64,000 nt of DNA from Leisingera aquaemixtae (GTDB lineage: Bacteria; Pseudomonadota; Alphaproteobacteria; Rhodobacterales; Rhodobacteraceae): the NCBI RefSeq assembly GCF_001458395.1, contig NZ_CYSR01000040.1, forward strand, positions 248,001 to 312,000, read 5' to 3'. Position 1 is the stretch's first letter. Each line of letters starts with the position of its first letter. The notes under the pieces are model-generated. The model did not search any database and had not been told where the DNA came from. It saw nothing but the letters and a program-made list of their open reading frames with translations. Below are positions 26,848 through 35,257 of this stretch, piece after piece. A program made the position numbers and the translations under genes.

Positions 26848-28167
26848 ATGTCCTTCAATTGGCTCAAACGTTATATGCCGCGCAGCCTTTACGCCCGGGC
26901 GGCCCTGATCCTGGTGGTGCCGATCGTGGCGCTGCAGATCGTGGTCTCGGTTGTATTTATCAAGCGGGATCTGGAGGATGTGACCGTTCAGATGACCGCC
27001 ACCATCCAGCGCGAGCTGGAACTGCTGCGGCAGGTGGCGGAAGCGGCGCCGGATCAGGAGACGGCACTGGCACAGATGGCGCCGCTGCTGCAGCCGCTGA
27101 ACATGCAGGCGCGGTATCTGGCGCCCGGGGCGCCGCTGCCAAAGGACCAGTTCAGCCTGATCGAGTTTTCCGGCCGGGTGGTGCGCGACGAGCTGGAGAA
27201 AACCTTCCCGGGGTTCCTGGCAGCACGGTTTCCGGCGGACCGCAGGGCGCTGGTCTATTTCGGCACCGCGCACGGGCTGGTCGAGCTGAGCTTTGACCGC
27301 CGCCGCCTGACCGCCGCGGCACCGCATCAGCTGATTGTCACCATGTTGCTGTTCGGCTTCCTGATGATGCTGATCTCCTTTCTGTACATGCGCAACCAGC
27401 TGCGCCCGATCAAGCGGCTGGCCGATGCCGCAGAGGCTTTTGGCCGCGGGCGGGTGGTGCCGTACTCGCCCAGCGGCGCCACTGAGGTGCGCGCGGCCGG
27501 CAGCGCGTTTCTGGATATGCGGGCCCGGATCGAGCGGCAGATCGAACAGCGCACGCTGATGCTGTCCGGCGTGAGCCATGACCTGCGCACGCCGCTGACG
27601 CGGATGAAGCTGGAACTGGCGATGCTGGACGAGGAAGACGCCGCGCCGATGCTGCGCGATGTCGACGAGATGCAGGCGCTGCTGGATGCGTTCCTGGATT
27701 TCTCCCGCGGTTCCGCGGTGAGCGAGCCGGAGCCGGTGGACCCCCACGACCTGGTCCGCACCATCATTGCCGACTGGCAGCGTCAGGAAAACCAGGTGGC
27801 ATTGGGCGAGATGAGCGGAGCAGGCGAAGTGCTGCTGCGGCGCCAGCCGGTGCGCCGGGCGGTGGAAAACCTGATTTCCAATGCCGTGCGCTATGGCACC
27901 AGGGCGCGGGTGTCGGTGGCGCTGACAGAGCGGTCCCTGCGCATCCGGGTCGAAGATGACGGTCCCGGCATCCCGCCAGAGCAGCGCGGCGATGCGATCC
28001 GGCCCTTTACCCGGCTGGATCCGGCCCGCAATCAGAACCGCGGCTCGGGTGTCGGCCTTGGGCTGGCGATTGTGGCGGACACTGCCCGCGCCCATGGCGG
28101 CACGCTGCGGCTGGGGGAAAGCGCCGACTTGGGCGGCTTGCAGGCCGATATCGTCATCGCCCGCTGA
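26848..28167 (+). CDS. EnvZ-like sensor histidine kinase
   Basis: A 439-residue kinase with two transmembrane helices (about 18-38 and 157-178), a HAMP linker (MRNQLRPIKRLADAAEAFGRG), HisKA with His244 (LSGVSHDLRTPLTRMK) and an HATPase domain (RAVENLISNAVRYG, DDGPGIPPEQ, GSGVGLGLAIV). The HxDLRTPLTR form and short periplasmic loop are as in EnvZ. No response regulator gene adjoins it; the downstream side is the junction with foreign DNA. Confidence 0.92.
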   Translation: MSFNWLKRYMPRSLYARAALILVVPIVALQIVVSVVFIKRDLEDVTVQMTATIQRELELLRQVAEAAPDQETALAQMAPLLQPLNMQARYLAPGAPLPKDQFSLIEFSGRVVRDELEKTFPGFLAARFPADRRALVYFGTAHGLVELSFDRRRLTAAAPHQLIVTMLLFGFLMMLISFLYMRNQLRPIKRLADAAEAFGRGRVVPYSPSGATEVRAAGSAFLDMRARIERQIEQRTLMLSGVSHDLRTPLTRMKLELAMLDEEDAAPMLRDVDEMQALLDAFLDFSRGSAVSEPEPVDPHDLVRTIIADWQRQENQVALGEMSGAGEVLLRRQPVRRAVENLISNAVRYGTRARVSVALTERSLRIRVEDDGPGIPPEQRGDAIRPFTRLDPARNQNRGSGVGLGLAIVADTARAHGGTLRLGESADLGGLQADIVIAR

Positions 28168-28636
28168 TCCGGCGGCCAGGGTGCCGCCCTGTTGCAGGTA
28201 TCTCTGGTGCCCCTGGGTTGCCAGTCCTGACGCAAAACGGTGTTGAAAGACCTGCCATGCCTCAGACCGAACCGTTCACCAGCTACCGCCCCGGTCTGGA
28301 ACGCCCGGCTGCGCATCGCACAGCTATCACGCCGCACGCGGGGTGCATCTGCGGGTGCGGAAGCGGGGGGCTTGGGTCCGGCGCGCGGAGATTGCAGGCC
28401 GCGTCCGGTGCAGTGGCGGATGATCTGGTAGGCCCGGCAGGATTCAAGTTAGTAGTATGGCCGGGGTTACTAGAGATATTTCAGTCACGTTGCTCGTTAG
28501 CATGAAAATTATAAGTTTTATAATGGCTTAGTTGGGGCGTGGGTCGATTTAGTTCTTGCTTTAACTTGATCAAAACTGTTGATGAAAAGTGGTGTTTGGT
28601 AGTACAGGTTACTTATTACTAGTAACGAGTAGCTAT
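28168..28636. other. Gene-poor junction between backbone and the recombinase island
   Basis: The first part (to about 28430) is GC-rich like the backbone and holds an open frame starting near 28258 (MPQTEPFTSYRPGLE) that resembles nothing I recognise; it may be a gene start cut by the insertion. From about 28440 the composition turns abruptly AT-rich (for example TTAGTAGTATGG, TTATAAGTTTTATAATGG) and stays so through the recombinase genes. I take about 28440 as the left edge of the element. No direct repeat or clear attachment site was found by eye. Confidence 0.55.
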
Positions 28637-30154
28637 ATGCGGCGCACCACCGGGCATCACTACACTATCGTTCAGATCGGTTTCGACGCACGGCAGCCTG
28701 GTGTGCCGGTTATTGTCACGGACGAAGACGGTGGGCGCATTCTGTTTGAAGCGTTCTATTTCATCACTAGAGTTCCACATCGAGATAAATCTAGAACCTG
28801 GCAAGGGGAAGCTGTCCGTGCAATAGCTAGGTTTTATGATTTCTATCGGGTGGTTGTTCCTGATTGTGTCATTGCATCCGAACAAATGGCGGGAACTTTA
28901 ATTGCGAAGTTTATCGAAAGCCAAAAGTATGGGTCAAGTTGGGTGCCAGAGCTGGACAATTCTAGTCTGTATTGGAAGGCACTCTCTCCGGCCGATTTGG
29001 GAAAGACAAAGCAGTACCTAAGTAAATTCTTGGAGACTATTGCTGAGGTTAAAGACAACGCACTCTCGAACGCGGGATTTAAGAGCTTCGCTTTGTCAAC
29101 ATACAGGGCTGTGAGCGCCCGAAGGAGGGAGGGCGACAATAGATCTCTTTTGTATCACATTTCTGAAACTGCCCAAAAAGATCGAAAGGGGCGGTACCCG
29201 TTTCCTGATAGGGCGGCTTACAAATCTGCCACGGTAAGAGCAAGACACTTTCCGTTTGACGCAGTTGGAGAATTGATAGTCGAAGGTTGTCGTCGTAAAC
29301 GCAGGAGGTCTGAATATACTGGGCTGGCAAGTGAATACAACCTCAATCTGTTAATGGCGGTTCTCTTGTGTGCTGGTGCAGGGCTCCGTTCCAGCGAAAT
29401 ATTCCATATGTTTGTGCGTGATGTGACTCGAAAACACGTCCGTCTGTTGCACCCAGAGCATGGGAGGGTGAAACACCAAGGTTCATTTGTTTCACGACAA
29501 CAATTTCTACGTGAGGTCTATTACCGATTACCACGGACTCGGTTATCTGGAGCTCAGTTTGCTGGGTTCAAATCGATGGCGATGACGGAAAAAGACAGTG
29601 ATCAAGAAGGGCCATACTCTGTCGCACATTTCTTGCCGGAATCCATACATGGAATTCCGTTTCGAGAGTGGTTCTACTCTGCACACCGGGAATACATACT
29701 GAATATCTTACCTGAAGGGGCCGATCACCCATACTTGTTTGTTAATTCCTCCAACTCCGATGGTTTTGGTGATCCATGGACCAAAACCGCAATGCGTGAC
29801 GCTTTCAACGTCGCGGTCAGAAAAATTGGGCTTAACCCCGACAGATCTAAAGGCGTGCATCCGCACGGTCTCAGGCACTTCTACGGCCAATCGCTGAAAT
29901 CCCTGAATGTCAGCCCTTTGGTTATTCAGACATGCATGCACCACAAAACCTTGGAGGCCCAGTTAGCTTACACCTCGGCGACCGAGGTTGAAGTCAACCG
30001 AGAGTTAACGGCATTGGAAGCTACGTTAAAGCGTGGAGAAACTTACATGCCTCAAGGGGAACCAATCGATCTTCTCGTTTTCAAATACAAGAGCGACCCC
30101 GCAGGATTATTCACTACAGCAAAAATTGGGGCAAGCAGTGACAGGCTCAGATGA
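28637..30154 (+). CDS. gmtY: Tyrosine recombinase, GmtY-like
   Basis: A 505-residue site-specific recombinase. Catalytic residues are visible: Arg251 in GLRSSEIF, His410/Arg413/His414 in PHGLRHFYG, His435-436 in CMHHKTLE and the nucleophile Tyr445 in LAYTSAT. A long N-terminal part (about 1-230) precedes the catalytic domain. The ATG at 28637 is preferred; a GTG at 28589 is also in frame. It overlaps the next, larger recombinase gene. Size, order and AT-rich composition match GmtY of gamma-mobile-trio elements. The name is assigned from recollection of that gene set, not from a search. Confidence 0.75.
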   Translation: MRRTTGHHYTIVQIGFDARQPGVPVIVTDEDGGRILFEAFYFITRVPHRDKSRTWQGEAVRAIARFYDFYRVVVPDCVIASEQMAGTLIAKFIESQKYGSSWVPELDNSSLYWKALSPADLGKTKQYLSKFLETIAEVKDNALSNAGFKSFALSTYRAVSARRREGDNRSLLYHISETAQKDRKGRYPFPDRAAYKSATVRARHFPFDAVGELIVEGCRRKRRRSEYTGLASEYNLNLLMAVLLCAGAGLRSSEIFHMFVRDVTRKHVRLLHPEHGRVKHQGSFVSRQQFLREVYYRLPRTRLSGAQFAGFKSMAMTEKDSDQEGPYSVAHFLPESIHGIPFREWFYSAHREYILNILPEGADHPYLFVNSSNSDGFGDPWTKTAMRDAFNVAVRKIGLNPDRSKGVHPHGLRHFYGQSLKSLNVSPLVIQTCMHHKTLEAQLAYTSATEVEVNRELTALEATLKRGETYMPQGEPIDLLVFKYKSDPAGLFTTAKIGASSDRLR

Positions 30155-33100
30155 TCCGATCCGTACCGACTATGTGACTACTTCCGCTAATAGATACCCT
30201 AACGGCCTTTTTATCAACCTGGACCCAATTCGCCTTGCTTTGATTGAGCACTCGGTGGGCAAATGGAAGAGTATCGCCTTACCGATTGATGAAGAGGTTC
30301 AGTCCTGGATTCGGCATTCTCCAAAAAACAGGCGTTTCCACATCACTGTAAAACGCCTGAATGAAGGCTTGAACGGGGCTCAAACACTTGATGACGTAGT
30401 GCGGGCATTCGATGAGTACTTGAAAACATTCATCCCGGGGAAGTGGCATAGGCAGCACTTAGATGGGCAGAATGTTGTTCTGAATATTTTGACGGAGCAG
30501 CGAGCCGCGTTAATTCCCTGGGTGGCAGAACACAAATCTCACTGGTTGAACGAAAAAACGAAGGCGAAAAAGGCTGGGTCAGATTTCTCGAGCAGAGTTG
30601 CATTGGAGATGCACCCGAATGCCAAGGGTGAAAGGCAATTGGTTTCCGTAGCTGAAGGGCGATATAATTTTACTCACGCTAGACTTCTTCGCTCAACGAA
30701 TTGTCGGCACTATTCCGAAGTGTCACTCAAGTTCTGTCGCGATTTTGTAGAATTAGCAAATAAAAACGCTTCAGGTAATACCGAGAAGACTAGAGAGAAT
30801 TTTAGAACAGCCACTTCGAAAATGTTGAGGGGCCTCGCTGGTCCTCCAAGTGATCTTTCAAAAGACTGGCGAGCACACATTACACCCGGACAACGACGAG
30901 ATTCATGCAGCGAAGCAAATTCGTGGTGGGTTCTAGATCCTGAGATTGGTCACCCTTCGTTTGAAAGATGGCAGCATATCTTTTCGGCGTATCTGGAGAA
31001 TCAAGAACAGACAAATACCACGCGAGTTCACAAGGCCAAATACCTAAGAGAAGGGCTGCTGAAATGGCTGCGTACTTATGGAGATATTTTGTCAAGCCCA
31101 GAAGATTTGACTGCAGCTGACTTTGTTCAAACGGGAGGAAGCAACAATTTGAACGGCGGCCTGACCTTCGAGGAGTTCATTCTCAATCAAAATGAGGAGT
31201 TGATGAGAAAGGGGGAAGGTGGACCGGAAGCGTTGGCAAGAATCGCTGCGACTCCTGGGCAGATGTTCGACTATATCATAAAAAACCGACCCCATCTGTA
31301 TGGGCATTCGAGAAATCACGTTCCAAGTAGGCTCGGGCAATACCCGACCGGTGTGACGTCCATTGGTGAAAGGCCATCGAAGACGCAGAAGTCGATCTTG
31401 CCGGTAACTATCGTGGAAATGGCGTTGAAAATCTTGTCAGAGGATGACGCCGCTTGGCCCAAGCAACAACGAATGTGCCGCGCGGAAGTTTATGATCCAG
31501 AAGAACAATGTTGGATGGAAAAGTACTTCCCTGGTCCAGCGGTTCTTCTCGAGACTCTTTTCTCTCTTCCTTTGCGCGGTCTTCAAGCTCGCTACTTAGA
31601 TAGCGGTGAATTTGATGAATTCTTGGTAGATGCGTCGGGAAATCAGACTTTCAACACCAATGCCAAAGCTATGAAAGGCCGCCAAAGAGGGTTTTGTCAG
31701 ATCATGTCAACCGCGCTCGGCGAACAAGCATTCCCAGGTTTTAGGGTTAATACCAACAAATCTAGCGTGAAGAAGGCTCCAGGCGTTGAAGAACCTTATG
31801 ATATCCCGTGGCACAAGAAAGATCTTCTTGGAAAATTGTGCGATCTTCGAGATTGGCAAACCAAGTTTAATCCTGCGGATAAATTGTTGAAGCGCTGCCA
31901 ACTGCCTTGCGACAACACACCTGACAGCGAACTGGCTACAGAGTTTGTTTTCCTTTTTCGCGATGCCGGAAGGCAGAGGACAATAAATAAATTCGCCGAT
32001 ATCAGGACTTTAGCGCCGTTGGGATCAGGTAAAATTGTGAGCCTATTTCTTTTACTTCTTCGGGAAATACAAGACAGAATTTTGTCGGAGGAGCAGCGTG
32101 AAATACAGTTGGTGGAGGTAGACGAGAAAGGTAAAATATCATCCAACTTCACCATTCACGCACTTAGAGCTTCGCTAATTACACACTTTATTGAAGCGGG
32201 TCTGCCAGTTCACATCGTGTCGGAGTTCGTCGCAGGGCACGCGAACCTTATTATGACGTTGTATTACAATAAAACAAACCCAGCGACTATCAGTGACCTT
32301 TTAAATGATGCAGCAGCAAAATTGGAAGGGTTGGAAACGGACGAATATCTAACGCTTCTGTATGAGCAGTCTGATGACAGCTTCAGGGATGCCTTTGTGT
32401 TTCCATCTGACCACAATAATGCGTTCCGAGAATTGGAGCCAGGTCTGTGGCATACGCGGATTGACGGCATTTGCCCTGTCGCGTGTACTCGTTGCCACGA
32501 AGGAATGGTGGTTCAGCAAGAGGACAAGAAATGGAGGAAAAGAGCAGAATACACTTCAATCACTAGAAACGAATTCTCCTGCGGAAGATGTAGGTTCAAC
32601 TTGACCGGGCCGATGTTCCTTTCCGGACAGGTAATCGTCCATACGAATTTGGTCTACACGTTGCGGGAAAAGGCTCGGGCTCGTTCCGAATTGATTAAAC
32701 GGCACGCCAATTTGTTGGAATCTGGTAGCAAGTTTAAAACGACGCAAAGCCAGAAAAATATCAATAAGTTAAGTGATGAGATCGACGAGCTCATGGTTGA
32801 TCTCAGCTTCCGCACTCAACGGATTAACCAATCCATCGTACTATTGCAAAAAGCGAAGGGTAGAGGAAAGGGCAATGCGTTGATCACTGGGTTGGAGGAA
32901 GCCGACCTAGATGCAGTTCTGGTAGAGACGTCCGAGGAGGCGTTGACAGCTATGGTATCCGAAGCACAGTTTCTTCACCCCGAAGTCGGCCAAGGTTCCG
33001 CCCCGTCGCGCCATCGCTTACTTATCCAAAAACTACTTTCAGAAAATGGTTTCGACGATCTCCTGATCCGACTGCCGGAAGATATACAGCATGAGGCATC

Positions 33101-33317
33101 GGTAAAACTCACACAATTCCTGCGCCGAAACGTTGGTGAGAAAGGTTTGAATGATCTCTTCTCCGGAATAACAAGCTTGGCCGAGTTCGGCTTGATCAAT
33201 GACTTTGAGAAGGAAGTTCAAAATTTTAGGGAGATTAAAGTTGGCGATGGTATCCTAGCAATGATCGACGGGTCAACTATCAGTGATGGTGTCTTGGAGG
33301 GTTTGGAAAATGAATAG
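30138..33317 (+). CDS. gmtZ: Large tyrosine recombinase with zinc-ribbon tail, GmtZ-like
   Basis: A roughly 1059-residue protein. A tyrosine-recombinase core lies at about residues 430-720: a box I arginine in LPLRGLQ, His674/Arg677 in IHALRASLITHF, GH in AGHANLIM and tyrosines 709/710 in TLYYNK. After it comes a Cys-rich zinc-ribbon (CPVACTRCHEG and SCGRCRF), then a long charged coiled coil. The start is uncertain: a GTG at 30138 overlaps the upstream gene by 17 bases and has a G-rich site; an in-frame GTG at 30033 would overlap by over 120. Pairing with the 505-residue recombinase matches the GmtY-GmtZ order. Confidence 0.75.
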   Translation: MTGSDDPIRTDYVTTSANRYPNGLFINLDPIRLALIEHSVGKWKSIALPIDEEVQSWIRHSPKNRRFHITVKRLNEGLNGAQTLDDVVRAFDEYLKTFIPGKWHRQHLDGQNVVLNILTEQRAALIPWVAEHKSHWLNEKTKAKKAGSDFSSRVALEMHPNAKGERQLVSVAEGRYNFTHARLLRSTNCRHYSEVSLKFCRDFVELANKNASGNTEKTRENFRTATSKMLRGLAGPPSDLSKDWRAHITPGQRRDSCSEANSWWVLDPEIGHPSFERWQHIFSAYLENQEQTNTTRVHKAKYLREGLLKWLRTYGDILSSPEDLTAADFVQTGGSNNLNGGLTFEEFILNQNEELMRKGEGGPEALARIAATPGQMFDYIIKNRPHLYGHSRNHVPSRLGQYPTGVTSIGERPSKTQKSILPVTIVEMALKILSEDDAAWPKQQRMCRAEVYDPEEQCWMEKYFPGPAVLLETLFSLPLRGLQARYLDSGEFDEFLVDASGNQTFNTNAKAMKGRQRGFCQIMSTALGEQAFPGFRVNTNKSSVKKAPGVEEPYDIPWHKKDLLGKLCDLRDWQTKFNPADKLLKRCQLPCDNTPDSELATEFVFLFRDAGRQRTINKFADIRTLAPLGSGKIVSLFLLLLREIQDRILSEEQREIQLVEVDEKGKISSNFTIHALRASLITHFIEAGLPVHIVSEFVAGHANLIMTLYYNKTNPATISDLLNDAAAKLEGLETDEYLTLLYEQSDDSFRDAFVFPSDHNNAFRELEPGLWHTRIDGICPVACTRCHEGMVVQQEDKKWRKRAEYTSITRNEFSCGRCRFNLTGPMFLSGQVIVHTNLVYTLREKARARSELIKRHANLLESGSKFKTTQSQKNINKLSDEIDELMVDLSFRTQRINQSIVLLQKAKGRGKGNALITGLEEADLDAVLVETSEEALTAMVSEAQFLHPEVGQGSAPSRHRLLIQKLLSENGFDDLLIRLPEDIQHEASVKLTQFLRRNVGEKGLNDLFSGITSLAEFGLINDFEKEVQNFREIKVGDGILAMIDGSTISDGVLEGLENE

Positions 33318-33610
33318 GAGTATCGCGAAAATTAAGTTAAAGAGTGTTGATCGTTTCAAGAATTGGATCGCCGAGCAGAAAGCGTGAGATGATCGGTCTG
33401 ACTACATTCGCCGAGGTCGGCTTAACAGAAGTGAAATATCCACTGAATATGGCTTTGCTAGATCGGCATTCTCAACCAATAAACTTCTTATAGAATGTTT
33501 GAGAGGCTGAGGAAGAGTTTACTGCAGGCGGCATTCTTTTCCCGCTTTCAGATTTGACCGAGCTTAGAGATCATCAAGATAAACAAATCCCCATCGCCAA
33601 CAACCACTGA
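33310..33610 (+). pseudogene. Decayed small HTH-like gene of the recombinase element (VPA1267-like)
   Basis: Begins at an ATG overlapping the end of the large recombinase (MNRSIAKIKLKSVDRF...). After 25 codons there is a TGA (33385-33387), but the same frame continues with YIRRGRLNRSEISTEYGFARSAF, a helix-turn-helix-like segment. It then shifts frame near 33505 into AEEEFTAGGILFPLSD before a stop at 33608. One nonsense and one frameshift change mark it as a pseudogene. The NRSEI..EYGFARS pattern recalls the small DNA-binding proteins (VPA1267 family) found with gamma-mobile-trio genes; this is from memory. Confidence 0.6.
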
Positions 33611-33653
33611 GATAAGGAGGTCAGGCTATTTCGCGAAACCAAACCGCCCAGCC

Positions 33654-34086
33654 ATGTTAGGTAGACCTGATATCAGAGTCGGAGACCCGTTGGTCTATTT
33701 AGCAACAGACTTAAGAAGAGGACTAAAAATGGTATTTTGGGACGTATCCTAGAAGCTTAGTTGGCCAAGTTTGGGGGAGAAAAGTCAAACTGACAAGAGC
33801 GGACTCGAGCAATATTGACCTCGACTATTGCTTGACCGTCCATAAGTCTCAGGGGTCTCAATGGGGTCTTATCATCATGCCCATATTCAATACGACGAAG
33901 AGTGACTTCATCGATAGGTCAATGATTTATACGGTATTTATGTGTGGTTCCGAACAAGTAGTTTTGGTCGGCGACTTTGAGGCTCTGAAAACTGCTGTGG
34001 GAGGTCAAACAGCAGCAAACCGTGGAGAAACAGCAATGGACTACCACATCGGGAGATGTTTGGAGGAGCGCAATGCCCTTGGTTAA
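33654..34086 (+). pseudogene. C-terminal remnant of a RecD/UvrD-like helicase
   Basis: Three frames hold pieces of one helicase C-terminus. IRVGDPLVYLATDLRRGLK lies in one frame (from 33654), NGILGRILE in a second, and DLDYCLTVHKSQGSQWGLIIMPIF followed by FIDRSMIYTVF...EQVVLVGDFEALK in a third, ending at 34086. The VHKSQGSQW motif is the conserved UvrD_C_2/RecD motif. Walker A and most of the protein are missing. The stop overlaps the start of the next gene, showing the original operon layout. It is an internally frameshifted remnant of a larger cargo or core gene. Confidence 0.75.
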
Positions 34087-34774
34087 TTTAGCGGAAGTAG
34101 AAATTTTCTATCAAGCACTTAGGGCTAATGCAAAGAGCCCTAAGAAATTGAGGAGCTTGGAACGCCTGTGGGCGGCGCTTAACGAAATGGTAGACCGCGG
34201 AGTATCCCTGAATGTAATTCCGGACGTCGGTCAGTACCTGAAAGAACACTATCACGGTTCACCGGCTTTAAGCACGATCACAAATGACACAGATGGAATG
34301 AACGAGCTTGTCAAGTTGGCGATCCAAGCTTGCAGGGATGCAGGCCATGGAACCGGGAAGCAGGCTCGAAAGAAATTAACTGAGCGGGAGAAACTCCATG
34401 AGACGCTCATGGAGAAAATGATCTCTGAAAAGAGCCGCGCACTGCTCGAAGAGGTGTTTCGTGAGAACGATCAGTTACGGAAAGAAAACAAGATTCTCCG
34501 GGGAGCCTATGCCAATCTAACTCAGCGTGACATCAAAAATGCGACACTAAAATTGGGGGAAAATCACAGTCTAGAAAAGCGAGAATTGGTGAAGCCCTTG
34601 GTGACAGGTTTGGATTTGATGGAGCGCAGAAGGCTCCAAAGTCTATTCGACGTTCTAAGCCGAGATTTCGATATTACACTTGATCCAAATGCAGGAGACT
34701 TGATGCATCCTGCTCTAGGTTATTTGGGTGCGGAGGATGCGGTGTCAGTTCTGATGAAGATGTTAGGAGATTGA
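34073..34774 (+). CDS. gmtX: Coiled-coil protein, GmtX-like
   Basis: A 233-residue protein beginning MPLVNLAEVEIFYQALR, with GGAGGAG five bases before the ATG at 34073. The first 90 residues look like a helical DNA-binding module (KSPKKLRSLERLWAALNEMVDRG...YLKEHYHG). The middle (about 105-175) is a charged coiled coil (KKLTEREKLHETLMEKMISEK...RENDQLRKENKIL). No catalytic motif. It is the third, intact member of the recombinase trio, separated from the other two by decayed genes. I assign GmtX by position and architecture; sequence search would settle it. Confidence 0.6.
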   Translation: MPLVNLAEVEIFYQALRANAKSPKKLRSLERLWAALNEMVDRGVSLNVIPDVGQYLKEHYHGSPALSTITNDTDGMNELVKLAIQACRDAGHGTGKQARKKLTEREKLHETLMEKMISEKSRALLEEVFRENDQLRKENKILRGAYANLTQRDIKNATLKLGENHSLEKRELVKPLVTGLDLMERRRLQSLFDVLSRDFDITLDPNAGDLMHPALGYLGAEDAVSVLMKMLGD

Positions 34775-35257
34775 CCGGGACCGTCTGCTCACCCTTTGAC
34801 CTGCCCCCACTGGTCCCTCGTTCATAACGTGAGTATTCGGGTTTGGTGATGTGCTACCCAACGTGCCCTCGGCCGTTGTTAGAATTTCCGCGGTTCTGCT
34901 CTGAGCCCCAACCTTGGACCGCCAGAAGCTGGATTTTTTCGGCTCTGTCACGATGACGGGCTGGTGACGCCATCGGGATAATGCATGGCAATCGGGACGT
35001 TGTATGCGCTCGCAACAAGGCGATTTTGCCGGTAACTTCAGGGGCAATTTGCTGGGAGGGGACTTCGGCGTTCATAGTCTATTCCTTTTCTACCGCACAC
35101 TCAGGTTTGACCCTCAGTTGGTTTTGACGCCAACGATTGATCTCGCGCTCCCCGCGGATGAGGTCCGGATTTTGGACCAACCGGGCCTGCACCGCGGAAG
35201 TTTGCACATAAGAATTGTGCAAACCTCGCGGCGGAGCGGCTTGGTTGGCGGGCGCAT
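34775..35257. other. Gene-free stretch at the right side of the recombinase element
   Basis: About 480 bp between the GmtX-like stop and the convergent AAA protease. Base composition is intermediate. Short open frames on the minus strand (for example from 35075, MNAEVPSQQIAPEVTGKIALLRAH) have coding-like use for some 70 codons but I do not recognise them; they could be a degraded mobile-element gene. No terminal repeats were seen by eye. The right border of the element probably lies in or just beyond this stretch. Confidence 0.4.

Noticed and set aside
26833-28095. 420-codon minus-strand frame opposite the EnvZ-like kinase
   Set aside because: Shadow frame; the plus strand has all kinase boxes.
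34763-35075. Possible transposase remnant on the minus strand
   Set aside because: Two short frames without any transposase motif, terminal repeat or target duplication; described only as a gene-free stretch.
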